A stretch of DNA of 64,000 nucleotides from Diphasiastrum complanatum (Eukaryota; Streptophyta; Lycopodiopsida; Lycopodiales; Lycopodiaceae): contig CM055104.1 of assembly GCA_029204225.1 (NCBI GenBank), positions 27,519,253 through 27,583,252 on the forward strand, in the 5' to 3' direction. The position numbers were made by a program, and so were the translations under genes. Below, one piece after another: positions 21,858 to 32,991 of this stretch (positions are counted from its first letter, which is position 1; each line of letters starts with the position of its first letter). Below the pieces are notes generated by a model. It made no database searches. It worked only from the letters and a program-made list of their open reading frames with translations, and was not told where the DNA came from.

Positions 21858-21870
21858 GGCTCTGATACCA
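21858..21870 (-). other. primer-binding site (initiator Met tRNA)
   Basis: TGGTATCAGAGCC on the minus strand, one base inside the 5' LTR end; exact match to the usual plant copia site. Confidence 0.95.
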
Positions 21871-21871
21871 C

Positions 21872-22890
21872 TGTAGAGAATCGTGCGTTGCTCCGATATG
21901 ACTGATGAGAATCATGAGAAGAAAATTCACGAAACATTCGTGACTCTCTTTCTAGATTCGAATGGAGTTCAGATGCGTTCGTTGGGCACTACCAGCTGAA
22001 ACACTCGTACAATCCTTCAGAGAGTAGTCAGTTACTACTGATCTACGTCCATAAAATTAGTACAACATTCAACTTCATTTCAACCAAGGCGCGGAATTCA
22101 AAGGGAACAAGAAAACTCATACATGTGAAAGATAAACAACATAAGCATTCGACATCCCAGATCAAACACAACCAAAAAAATAATCTATATTGATTTTCTC
22201 TGATTTCTTCAGGGCACTACATGCAAATCCACGTTGTGCGTTGGCGTGAGAGAAGCACGGTTCTCTCACGAGTAGTAGACTCACTTCACTAGCAGACAAT
22301 TGGATCTTTTAATCCTAGACAGAATTATTTTCTCGCACGCAGGCGGAGCTTTTGTTTGCATTCGTCTTGATTGCTTATTATCATCAGACTTCTTCAGTGT
22401 CTCTACTCTTAGTTACACATTGTGTATCTTGTTCTGATATATGTCAAGTATTATCCAGTAAGTACGGTCTCTCTATGTAAATCTAAGATTAGAGTGATTA
22501 TACATCTACAACTAATCAAGTAATTACAAGAGTGGCAGATTAGCCACAACCTAGGAAGTATCTATTGACGTCATGCCATTAGGTCAGATCTCTGTACTTC
22601 TGGGTACTTGCGTGATCTCTGGTGGAACTCCTAATGAGGACAGAACAGGTTTTGTTTCCATCGTTGGTTTCGCTTACCTTGTCTGCCTTTCTCTCTTGCT
22701 GGACCGCAAAGGAATCTCGTTTGTGGATCCTTCGTGTTCGCGAACCGTTCGTCTTCGTCTCCGTTGACTTTCATGTTCGCGAAACTCTTCATGTTTCGTG
22801 TCTCCAGATGTTCAAGATCGCGAACATCTTCGTCGAGTGAAGGACTGAAAGCTAGAAAGGCTTTGTAATCAGAAACACTTTGTTTCTTCA
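21872..22890 (-). repeat. 5' LTR of the 6.4-kb copia
   Basis: 1019 bp, TGAAGAAAC...CTCTACA on the minus strand, followed on the plus strand by the target duplicate GTTTG at 22891-22895. It lacks part of the tandem 'cgtgttcgtgatccgtttgtgttcg' block present in the other LTR. Confidence 0.95.
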
Positions 22891-22895
22891 GTTTG

Positions 22896-23662
22896 GATAC
22901 TTGAAAACAAATTCCTTGAGATTCTTGAAGAAGATCATGGTTTGGATCCATGTTTTCATCATCAACACCAAGAAGGAGTGAGCATGATGAAGAAAAAGAC
23001 ACCAAGGAAGAACCCGAGAAGGAGCACTTGTCTCAAGGAAAAAGAGACTTGAATCTACATCAATATGAAGGTTTGGGAAAGAGAAAAGAGCAGCAAGGAA
23101 GTTTATCCATATTTCCCTTTACTCATCTTACTTTGTGTTTGATAAAAAACATGTCATGTATTTGACAATGGCCTTTGATGATGCTAGTATGAACATTGTT
23201 TTCAATCCTATATCTTATGATGATGAAATAGTGATCATTACTACTTTGATTGGAGTTTCAAAGATGTATTCAAAGGCCTCAACTTGTGATCTATTCACTC
23301 TTGAATTTCCAAGAAATGAAGACCTTCATTGGAAGGATGCCAAGTTGGAGTTCAATGTTTTGGTGGATAAAGTCAAGATTGTGATATCTCAAGCTTTGGT
23401 TGTATGTGCTTCATACAAAAGTTGGACCTTATGGAAAGCTGCTATTTTTCATGTTTCTTTTGAGGAGGAGACTCATGTTTTGCAGCCCAAGGTGATCGTT
23501 CAACAACCTACCAAAGACAAAGCTTGGATCTTGAAGACAACCTTTTTGGAACTCTCACTACATTTGACAACTTGGAGGTCAAATTATGTTCTTATTGGAA
23601 TGAGTGATCATACTCACTACATACATCAAGAACCTGTTAATTATGTTTTTTTTTGCATGTAA
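22896..23662 (+). pseudogene. orphan ORF of the 2.9-kb element, part 2
   Basis: Continuation of the internal coding region of the 2.9-kb element. A first open stretch (22896-23055) follows in frame from 16505 and stops; a 165-175-residue frame (start about 23135-23165) then runs to 23662, about 45 bp before the 3' LTR. It contains SYKSWTLWKAAIFHVSFEEET, slightly reminiscent of the W..HFIHILFG segment in the last ORF of the element at 51645-57098. No gag, protease, integrase or RT motif; function unknown. Confidence 0.45.
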
Positions 23663-23707
23663 TTATTATTGATCTAGGATAGTCTCATTAAGCTAAATTG
23701 TGAGGAG

Positions 23708-24407
23708 TGTTAAAATTTCACAATTCTAGCTTGACCAATTTTGGTCACATGTATTGTAATTGGCAAGATGGCCACGTAAATAGATGCCACACGTGCCAAA
23801 TAGCATAGGATGCTTTCCTAAGACTTCATTCCTCAAATTACATTGTGATAGCATCTTTGAAATGAGGCCAAAGTGTGCTTAGATAAGCTAGAGAAATTCT
23901 AGGAGCTAAAAATAGCATGCTTTACATTGTTTTTGGATCTTGAGATCTTGACCCCATATTAGGGTGGATCCAATGACCTATTAGGTTAGATGTTAGGGTT
24001 AGGGTATGATAAGTTCATAGGTGCCCTAATATGCTCAGATCCGAGCTTGGAATATATAAATGTATGATGGGATCTCCATCTAAATATGAAAAAAAATCGA
24101 GTTTTTTCACTTCTATCAACATTGTCTTTGGGTAGCGAGTTATAACTATTGGATGAGAATGATTCTATGCATTAATTACTTGCTTTGGAAGGTACTGAAC
24201 TTTATTGCAGGTCTAAGAAGCTTACTTCACTTTACTTTAGTGTATTTGATCAAATCTATGTGCCTATTGTGGAGTTAAATGCCAAATTTGCTAGTTTTGG
24301 TAACCAGTCTTGATTCTAGCTCATAGTTTGGATCTATGTCTTTGATTTGTGCATCCTCCATCACTTTTAGGATTTATTGGGATTGAATTTGCTGTAAAAT
24401 TTTGTCA
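23708..24407 (+). repeat. 3' LTR of the 2.9-kb element
   Basis: 700 bp, TGTTAAAATTT...TTTTGTCA, followed by ATGGA (near-duplicate of ATGGG before the 5' LTR). Carries the TATA-like promoter block (about 24000-24122) missing from the 5' LTR. Confidence 0.9.
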
Positions 24408-24495
24408 ATGGAAAGAGGTCATTTTGAAAATTGTAAAAGCTCCATTTTAAGTTTTGGGGGTCGTATGCCAAATTTACCCCTTGCACATATGCAAG
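24408..24495 (+). mobile_element. Ty3/gypsy integrase fragment, right part of split relic
   Basis: Continues the gypsy reading frame of 14093-15088 after the inserted element: a RGHF segment equivalent to GAGHF in the relative at 57104. Truncated after about 90 bp by LTR-derived repeats. Confidence 0.6.
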
Positions 24496-24498
24496 TAG

Positions 24499-25411
24499 GT
24501 GATTACGCCAAAATTAGCTTTGGATTAGCTCGAGGTAGTGTAGGCCTTTGACACTTGGCTTGATGGTAGAGGGCTAGCCTACATTTAATCTCATGTTGTA
24601 ATGTTGTCATCTGACCAATCAAAAGAGAGAGATGCATAGAAATGGTCCAATCCAATGTAGGAGATGACACCTCATTAGACCAATCAAATTTAGAAGTGCT
24701 ATATAAGATATCCAACCATTGTACTTGATTACTACTACTCTTGGATCTCGAGCTAATATGAGAGAGTGAGAGAGAGCTCATCTGCACTTAGTTTTTTGAG
24801 AGATCTTGAGATCCAACACTTAGAATTTTTCTCATATTCTCTCTCTACCCAAGAGCTACATGTTGTATTCTCTCTGTACCCGAGAGCAAGCCATTTCTAT
24901 ACTTAGTTTTTTTCATAATGAGTTGCCTCTCGATGTGTATGAATAATGGTGAGTGATAAATGCATGTATTGTGTGCGCTTGCCTTAGAATTTTCAAGGTA
25001 CATTGTTTCCAACTTTTGAGTGCTAGATAAATGTGCAATCACACACACCTTAGGTGATTAGGCTAAAATTGTCTTTGGATTAGCTTGAGGTAGTGTAGGC
25101 CTTTGACACTTGGCTTGATGGTAGAGGGCTAGTGACATTTCATCTCATGTTGTAATGTTGTCATGTGACCAATCAAAAGAGAGAGATGCATAGAAATGGT
25201 CCAATCCAATGTAGGAGGTGACACCTCATTAGACCAATCAAATTTGGAGGTGCTATGTAAGAGATCCAATAATTGTACTTGATTACTACTGCTCTTGGAT
25301 CTCGAGCTACTATGAGAGAGTGAGAGAGAGCTCATCTACACTTAGTTTTTTGAGAGATCTTGAGATCCAATACTTAGAATTTCGTATTCTCTCTCTACCC
25401 AAGAGCTACAT
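24499..25411 (+). repeat. tandemly duplicated copia LTR relic
   Basis: Two head-to-tail partial LTRs: about 24499-25054 and 25055-25411. Each starts with 'tttggattagct.gaggtagtgtaggcctttgacacttggcttgatgg' and continues through 'agaccaatcaaattt' and a GA-rich tract to CT-rich 'ctctctacccaagagctaca'. Related to the LTRs at 11716 and 1991. No internal sequence remains. Confidence 0.7.
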
Positions 25412-25921
25412 TGTTACGGCCCTAATGGGAGTTTGTACCATTGGGGGGCTGTCTTAGACGTAGGGGCCAGGCCTAATTCGGATAATAGCTAAGTAGGACC
25501 ATGGGCTATGCCTGCATGCGGTATAGGCATGTGTGTTGCATCCTAGTATGAGATAGGATGTACATGCATTGTGTCTATGTTGGGTCTTTGCTATTATGGG
25601 TTAGGGGTACCTACATGCAGTGGACATGCATGGGAGTTAGGCATGAGTCGATAGCACGCTTACATGTGGACTCATTGCATGGGTAGCCAGGGTGGGTGCT
25701 ATTCTCTATATATAACACCACCTGTGTCCATTGGGATTATTGAGTGTCTGCGGCCGTTATGTTGTCGGATTGGTAAGTGCTTACTATCATAGTGATTTGC
25801 CATGCTCCCTAGTGCTCGAGGGCTAGAACGAACAGTCTAGGTTTGGTTGGGACGGTTTCGCCCACTGCACTCCCTTATTGTGTTCTTGGTGCTCAATCCT
25901 GATTGGAGGTCTTAGGGGACA
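25412..25921 (+). repeat. gypsy-like 5' LTR
   Basis: TGTTACGGCCC...GGGGACA, 510 bp, with a TATA box (ctatatataac) at about 25716-25726, and followed a few bases later by TGGTATTAGAGC (from about 25928), a Met-tRNA type primer site. No second LTR is visible and the internal region cannot be followed beyond about 26200. Confidence 0.7.
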
Positions 25922-28900
25922 TTTTATTGGTATTAGAGCATCCAATCGCAGTTTGTGAGTGGCTCTGTGTGGACCAAAGCGTGGTGGAATTGTGTCGACG
26001 AAAATCCAGAGAATTTCGATAAATCGGTGGTCTTCCAAGTAGGTGTTCTACCCTATTTTGGTTGAATTGGTTTTGGGATTGTGTGTTCCTTGACAGTTGA
26101 CAACTTTCCATTTGTGGACCTGAAAGCGTAGTTTTCGCTTATTATGTTCCGGTTTCTTGGTTTGTGAGCAGAATATTGGTCGCATGGGCTTCAAAATCTT
26201 ATTCTCGGGGTGGGATGTTATATGGAGCTTGCTGCAAACTGTTAATTGAGCTATGCTTTGATGATTGGTTAAGAACTGTGATTTTCATTCATGCATAGCA
26301 TGAGCAGACTGTAGGCTCTAAATTTTAATAGTTTGAGAAAATCTGCCTTATGTTGATTCTTACAAATCAACAGCTTTTAGCAAACTAAGAAGGAATCTGG
26401 AACAGTAATGAAGTATGGATTTAACCACCCAAGTTTTCAGATGGCTATCTTCGAAATTTCAATTGGCCACGAATCATATCTTATTGTTATGACTATCGCT
26501 TATATGCAGTTTTTCGAAACAAACATTGTATGCTAATTAATAAAATTATTTAGGAAGCAAAATAAGTGATTATGTTGAGAGTCAATAAGGAATATATGTC
26601 GGGGGCAAGAGAACTTAGGCACATATGCCCTTTTTGTAAGTGAAGTTGCTTAAGTGGATATTTGCCACTTTAAAACACATAATAGATGACACAATACGTG
26701 ATCTGAAACTTCTTAAATTACGAGGGTTCAGCCATGGTCATATTTATGTACATATAAAATTGACTATGCACGGAGTATAACTAGTGGGACTTAAAAGGGA
26801 TTGTTGGGCCCTAATGGTCTTTTTCTAGTTATTTTGTCATCTGCTAGTACTCTTCTAACATTTTTTGAGTACCTATGATGTTTGTCTATATTTTTATATT
26901 TTTATAGCTTTGATGGGCAAGTACATGTGTCTTGAAAAGGATTGGATACAGTATGAGATGAATTTGAGTATAGTTGAGATGAGTGTGTAAATAGTTTGAA
27001 AAAGCTATCTTTATTTATACTTCTTACTTTGAATGCTATTTAAAATCCTTACTTTGCAGTTTTCCCCTTTCAGGAAGCCCATGGTCTAAAATGCACGGCG
27101 AAAGGCATTTTGCATTTTGCGCATTTTTGATTGGCAAACTTGCCACCTAAGTGATAGGGGGGACTAGTAAAATTTTTTGACAAGTCAATATTATTGATTT
27201 TGGGCATTATCATTTTACTCAAAAAGCTTCTTTTAGTTTACAATTGAAATTTGAAGCCATTTATGACAAGGCATGATTGAATTAATATATGCTTAGAGAA
27301 GCAAGCAAGCTGGATGGAGTATTTAACTATTGCATTTGGAAGTGTAAAATGAAGAGTATATTGATGGAGGGAAAACTCTAAGAAATTATTACAAGTAAAA
27401 CATACGCCAACAACAATTCCAGCCAACAAATGCTCATATGAAGAAAGGGCTTAAAAGGCCTTATTATTTATCAACTTGTTAGTGCAAGACCATGTCACTG
27501 CACACATAATTGAGGCTATAATGTGAGAGAGGGCACTTGTGAAGCACTCCTTGTTGATGAAAATTATTTGCTTGTCTTGTTTTCAAAAGTCTTCGTTGAG
27601 CACTTTTTGAGCCTAAATGGTTGCTCAAGCAACTATAAAATTTTCTCATGGGTCCCGATGGAAATTGCTGAAGTCTGCACATGGTTACATTCCCCATTGG
27701 TTATGTTCTTGGTATTTTTAATTCCAAAGTCAACTCTTCATGCTGGCAATGAATTGTGCTTCCCGCTTTTCATTGGTCATGATGCTTGCGTCATATAGAT
27801 CCAAAGTTTGTTGAAGGACTTTATTGTCTGAATATTCTGTTTTCCTTTTTACACATGGCTTTTTTAGAAGTTAATGGGAAGGGACCTTTGACTCGGGAAT
27901 CTTTCCTTTCTTGGATCCCTTATCATCTTTTCAAAAACATCTTACGTAACGATATTTGTCTTCATATTTTTTGGCATCATTCTCAGCATTTAATGACACC
28001 CCTTTATTCCTTTGATTCATGTTCGTTTTTTTTTGGGTTTGTCACTACTTTGTTGATGAAATATTGACGACGTCATTGTGACTTGCATGAAGTTTTTTGA
28101 ATATTTTCTTCTTCTTCATTGCACTTCGCATGTGTGTGAAAGACAACAACCGATTTTGACACACTCAGTAACTCCTCAAGGTTTTCTTGATAAATTGGTT
28201 CATCTTCAAAAGAGACATCTTCTTCAAAATTGTCTCTAACCCATTAAAAACATTTTACCATTAGCTTTGAAAACTGGAAATCTTTTGATTTCTATGCAAA
28301 GTTGTAACTTCCATCCCAAAAACCGATGTAATTGAAAGGATATCCGATGGGGATTTTGACGATCACGGTCCAACTCTTGCTATGTATGTACTGTATCAAG
28401 GACCAATTTTGGTACAAAATAACCTGCCTGTAATATTTTGACAGTATTTGTGCTCAATGCTCTAATTTTCATTTCCATTGTTGTCAATGTTGATCCACTT
28501 GAACTGGTCGATACTAATATTGTGGTGGCTGTTGGGACCCGTGACTAAGATTTCTTTAGCCAGCCAGTGAATTCAAAACACACTATAGTATTTTATTAAC
28601 AGATTTTTTATACGTACATTGACAGTGTCTCCATGAGTACTAAATTCAAATGAAGAAAATAATTACATAATTTTAAATTCCTACTTCAACCATTATTGGG
28701 CAGGCCGGATGCCCAAAATGTAAATACAATTCTTACAACATGTCTTCAAGTAAAGACCATTTTAACCCGATTTTTATCATAAAAATCTCAAAATTACTAC
28801 AATTCAAGTCCTATAAGATTTGTAAAAATTAGTTTTGTAAAAATTAAATACTATCATAATGACCCTTGATTTTATCTTATATGTTCAATCATATTTAAAA

Positions 28901-29329
28901 AATATGTTTTATGATTTTTCTTTATATTTTGGGTCAAATTTCACAACTCACTGAAGTGCAAGACTGCAGTGAGACTGAAGTACGATGACTGCAATTAGCC
29001 GTTCAACAACATGATATCCTCCCATAAAAAACGTGACTAATGACTCGCGAAAACTGGCCTTGGATAGCCATGAAAATGTCCATCCTTCGTGAAGTTCAAA
29101 TAATGAGAGACTTCGTAAATGGGCCTTTTAGAAGTTGAAATAATGCTCACAATAAGTTATCATGGTAGTTCAACTTTGAATATTGTCTTCCAGCAAGTTC
29201 CTTAGACAAACTATTTTACACACTGTTGTGGCCACTTAGATAGTTCCATAGATAATGTTTAGACAATTGCTTAGATAGCTTCACTCCTAATTAGATAATC
29301 CTTAACCAGACTGTCATAGAAGCTGTGCT
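25922..29329. other. unassigned region
   Basis: After the leader of the gypsy-like LTR (to about 26200) nothing is recognised. Two short open frames on the plus strand (about 27523-27798 and 27786-28067, hydrophobic, overlapping ends) have no motif and may be chance. Composition is AT-rich. A stretch at 26218-26290 shares the phrase 'ctgcaaactgttaa' with 39430-39445, too short to interpret. Confidence 0.5.
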
Positions 29330-30180
29330 TTAGCCAAAGCACATGCTTCAAAAGCCTTTTCCTCCTTATCCATGGATCTTGGAAGGCCTAGAGCAAGCTC
29401 CTTCTGGTTGATGTGACCAAGCCTCTTGTGCCACAAATCATTTGTGGTCATCTTGTCCTCCTTGGCGAGTATCACAAACTGGTTAGGATCAACAAAAGCA
29501 TCAGCTTAAACAACCTCCCAAACCTTCTTCCTCTTGTTATGGTCTTTCCATTCTTCTTGATGGTGCATATATCCACAATGAAACCATGATCTAAAAGTTG
29601 GCTAACACTAGGCAAATTCTCATTGATGCTAGGAATGAAGAGAACACCATCTATCTTATTCTTCTTGGAAGATCCTAAGCACAAGGGAATGGATTCCACA
29701 CCTTCAACTTTACATTCATGATCATTTGCTATAAAAATGGACTTTATCGGTCTTACATAAGGTGTGAGTTGAGAAAAGTACTCCTTTCTATCCGACTTGT
29801 GGGAGCTAGCCCCACTATCTATACACCAAGGATCTTCACCTTTGACATTTGATGATGAAAAAGTTGACATCATGAGCGAGTCCTCATGATAACTCTCTTC
29901 CTCCTCTTGTCCAATGTTGGCTTGACTTTGATCTTGCTTCCTCTTGAAGCATTCTGAGGCATAGTGCCCCATCTTGCTACAATAGTAGCACTTGATCTTT
30001 GATTTGTCCAGACTTGTGATGATGATGATGTAGATCCTTCTTGATCTCCATCCTTTGCTTGCTCCTTTTTTTAATGCTCCTCCCTTGCTCTTTTCTTTGC
30101 CTTTGCTCTTGAAAAATAAATCTTTGTCATTATCATCATTGATGGAGAGCCTCTCCTTATGAAAATGTCTACTAGGAGAC
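29330..30180 (-). pseudogene. Ty1/copia gag end, protease and pre-integrase domain
   Basis: Minus strand: basic gag tail, zinc knuckle KIKCYYCSKMGHYASEC at about 29990, protease with WCIDSGASSH (about 29815), VLFIPSINENLPSVSQLL, and RGRRFGRLFKL, then a pre-integrase segment NDLWHKRLGHINQKEL at about 29400-29440. Truncated at about 29330 before the integrase core. Gag is internally deleted: the leader joins late gag at about 30180. Part of the element whose LTR is at 30439-30964. Confidence 0.85.
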
Positions 30181-30425
30181 TGTACTCCAAGATTTAACTC
30201 ATAAGATATTTCTAATTTGGTTTGGTTGAATGGAAATGGCTCAATATCAGTTCCTTCATCTATAACTCAGCAAAAAAAGTTCCCTTTGATCTATTCTCAC
30301 TCAAATGGAACCAAATTTGGAGGTACAATTACTAGATTAGCAACTAGAAGCAAGGACAAAGCCAATACTACTCAAATCTAGGATCTAAGCTTGAAAAAAT
30401 CAAGTCTCAAGCTCACTTTTGATTA
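30181..30425 (-). other. leader of the truncated copia
   Basis: Matches 15681-15905 in inverted orientation, which ties this gag-bearing element to the 2.9-kb non-autonomous one. Confidence 0.75.
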
Positions 30426-30438
30426 GGCTCTGATACCA
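30426..30438 (-). other. primer-binding site (initiator Met tRNA)
   Basis: TGGTATCAGAGCC on the minus strand adjoining the LTR end at 30439. Confidence 0.9.
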
Positions 30439-30964
30439 TGAAAAAATTTTACAGAAAATTAAATCCCAATCAATCCTAAAAATGATGGAGGATGCACAAA
30501 TCAAAGATCTAGATCCAAACTATGTGCTAGAATCAAAACTAGCTACCAAAACTAGCTAATTTGGCATGTAACTCCACAATAAGCGCATAGATTTGATCAA
30601 ATCCACTAAAGTAAAGTGCAGCAAGCTTCTCAGACCTGTAATCAACTTCAGTACCTTCCAAAGCAAGTAATTAATGCATAAAATCGCTCACATCCAATAG
30701 CTATAACTCGCCACCCAAAGACAATGTTGATAGAAGTGGAAAAACTCAATTTTTCTTCATATTTAGATGGAGATCCCATCATGATACATTTATACATTTC
30801 AAGCTCGGATCTGAGCATATAAGGGCACCTCTAAACTTATCATACTCTAACTCTAACATCTAACCTAATAGGTCATTGGATCCACGCTAATATGGGGTCA
30901 AGATCTCAAGATCCAAAAACAATGTAAAACATCCTATTTTTAGCTCCTAAAATCTCTCTAGCAT
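30439..30964 (-). repeat. 5' LTR (truncated) of the copia at 29330
   Basis: Inverted copy of the LTR at 23708-24407, from its 3' end inward; the outer 170 bp or so are missing beyond about 30964. Retains the TATA block lost from 15089-15667. Confidence 0.85.
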
Positions 30965-31399
30965 TAGAGAAGTTCTCAATATCAAAAAGACCCTTTGTAA
31001 AGATACTTTTATTTTTTTTCTTTAGTTTCGACCGTCACCAAGCCCAATCAAAATGCACAGATTTGAAATCTACGTAACATAATTGAAATTAACTAGAAAA
31101 TAAAAATGCAATATAGAAAACTTTGAAATTTGTGTCCGGGCAGCATGGATGTATCCCATTGGTTTCTTCTTCCTGCCCGACACGTGCTAATCTGCCCGAC
31201 GTCAATATCTCAAGTTAAATTTACTTTACTATGCTGGTTAGTATAATGAAATTTTCTAACTATACTATTACAATTATAGAAATATAGTATGTACAGCTAC
31301 ATAAAATATGGTATATGCAGTAACTGTGACTATGTTGGCATTCACATTAGATTAAATGTGATACAAAAATTTAAAATTAAGTAACATATCAGAGAGATT
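30965..31399. other. left flank of element H copy 2
   Basis: AT-rich, no gene. Contains 'cgggcag' at about 31138-31144 and two 'tgcccgac' units at 31175 and 31193. A 'tgcccga' also occurs at 2963, beside the gene C fragment of copy 1, so the motif might mark an end or promoter of the element. No inverted terminal repeat was identified. Confidence 0.35.
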
Positions 31400-31407
31400 T
31401 TTGGCGC
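31400..31407 (+). promoter_or_regulatory. E2F-like site upstream of gene A (copy 2)
   Basis: TTTGGCGC 20 bp before the ATG at 31427, inside a GGCGCC palindrome; counterpart of 3089-3096. Confidence 0.45.
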
Positions 31408-31426
31408 CCAAGCTTTGAAAATAGCA

Positions 31427-32796
31427 ATGGCGAGGAGACCCAGATCTACAATCGATTCTGTGATTCTTTACTATGAGAAAGATGAAGCTGATAACTGGAA
31501 GCCAACAAAATATACGAAGAACTCATGGGTATTGCTGCATCCATCATCAAAGGGCAATTTTCGACAAAAGAAAAGAGCAAAAATGACCTACAAATCTTAT
31601 TGGAAAGCAAAAATTTTGAAGCTTAAGACTACCCCGGGAGGTCAATCGATATCAGAAGTCTTAGTGCAACATGTATATATGCATTCAGAAATCAAAGTAC
31701 ATGATATCAATCCTCATGATCATCAAAAATGTAATTGTAAGTATATCAAAACATATGCACTCTACAGCAATCATAGGTGATTTCCTTTATTGATGCTCTT
31801 CAGATTATGATTTAAATGCTTCAACATTGTTTTTTTCTTTTAGATTTATATCCATCATGCATAAGTGAATGGGAGCCCGCACAATCACTTGCAAGAATAT
31901 TAGACGTGATTCACTCTGATGTTGGAAAGCTACAATACAAAGAAGAAGTCCAAAGGAACTTGCAGATTGTGGTATCTATTTTTATGAATCTTTATATACG
32001 CCACAAACAGATGGAGGTTTTGGCAAGCTCGAAGCAATTCCATTGCCTAGTTTTCAAAGTGATGAGTGGCCTACTCTTGACAGCATTGTTTCTGAATCCT
32101 TGAGATGCAAGCTACTCATTGATATTAAAAATGCTATGAAGATAAGCACAGGCTCAAAAATTGTTTACCTAAGTTGGTTTATCTCATTGCATACATTTGT
32201 TGATCTTTTCTCGAGTGCTAGTGTTCGTAGGACACCAACTTTATTTGTTTGCAAAGATTTATCAGATGAGACTTTGTCAAATCTCATGGATCAAGGCTGG
32301 GATAGTAAAACAAATAATGACATAGAATGCAAGATTAAAAAGTCCTCAATGATCTTTCGTTATCATATCGAAAAGCAAATGCTCAGTCTCACATTTAGCT
32401 ACCAGAGATACAAGAAAATTGAAGGTACATGGCTACCACTGGATCAAGACTTTGAACTAAATGGTCACACAAACCGAATGGAGATAAATTATCTACAATG
32501 AGGAATATTTGACTATGGTTGAGGTGGAAGAGCACTGGAAGCTTGATTTTATCAAAACAAAGCTCATGCTATTACAAACCAATCTACCAACATATTTCAT
32601 ATTTATCATCAGCGGAAGACTCGTAAGTACTTTATGTTTATTGCCATTTCAAAATAGAACAAAATAATAGAAAATGTCATCATTTACAATTGCACATTCA
32701 CTAATATTTTCCATGTCACAGATGCGAAAAAGACAGGAGCTGATAACGTGCTGCAAAGATCTACCTACAACAATCACCATTGTGGGAGAACAATAG
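31427..32796 (+). pseudogene. element H gene A, copy 2 (unknown protein)
   Basis: Exon 1 31427-31736 is open (MARRPRSTIDSV start, then a region rich in Lys and aromatic residues with WVLLHPSSKGNF and YKSYWKAKILKL). Intron 31737-31843 (GTAAGT...TTTTAG), exon 2 31844-32622, intron 32623-32721 (GTAAGT...CACAG), exon 3 to the stop at 32794-32796. Exon 2 has a 1-bp deletion at about 31950 relative to copy 1; a 152-residue frame (32043-32501) carries LPSFQSDEW, STGSKIVYLSWFISL, TPTLFVCKDLSDE and EKQMLSLTFSYQR. A +1 step near 32495 reaches the ubiquitin-like tail (VEEHWKLDFIKTKLMLLQ), as in copy 1. Converges on gene B. No family recognised. Confidence 0.65.
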
Positions 32797-32991
32797 TTTC
32801 AAATAAACTTTAGTAAAACTATGTGTATACACCCTTTCATTCAATAAATGAAAGCCCAAGTTGGGCATCTGTACATGTATTTTGTGCTCCCAAATTCACA
32901 CACTGGAGCGGCATTTGATATATCAATGTATATTTTTCTATGAAGTCTATACATGTATTTTTGTTCTATGCTATTTATATTTTTTCTGACC

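Larger units (their letters stand above)
16506..22890 (-). mobile_element. near-complete Ty1/copia retrotransposon, 6.4 kb
   Basis: A whole element on the minus strand: 5' LTR 21872-22890, primer site 21858-21870, gag-pol about 21854-17560, purine tract at about 17542-17552, 3' LTR 16506-17541, and 5-bp duplication GTTTG on both sides. Domain order gag, zinc knuckle, protease, integrase, RT, RNase H is that of copia. Every domain is recognisable but frames are broken, so it is dead in itself. The LTRs differ visibly (length 1036 and 1019 bp, many substitutions), so insertion is not recent. Confidence 0.95.
15089..24407 (+). mobile_element. non-autonomous copia-type LTR element (2.9 kb net), split by a nested copia
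   Basis: LTRs at 15089-15667 and 23708-24407 both run TGTT...TCA and are flanked by ATGGG/ATGGA, a near-perfect target duplication. Subtracting the nested element (16506-22890 plus a 5-bp duplication) leaves about 2.9 kb. The internal region has a Met-tRNA primer site, a leader shared with the copia at 29330-30964, and a single orphan coding region; I see no gag zinc knuckle, protease, integrase or RT. It therefore depends on another element for mobilisation. It is inserted in the integrase of a gypsy relic. Confidence 0.85.

Noticed and set aside
27523-28067. Two overlapping hydrophobic ORFs as a membrane-protein gene
   Set aside because: Short, without motif, homologue or splice evidence; could be chance.
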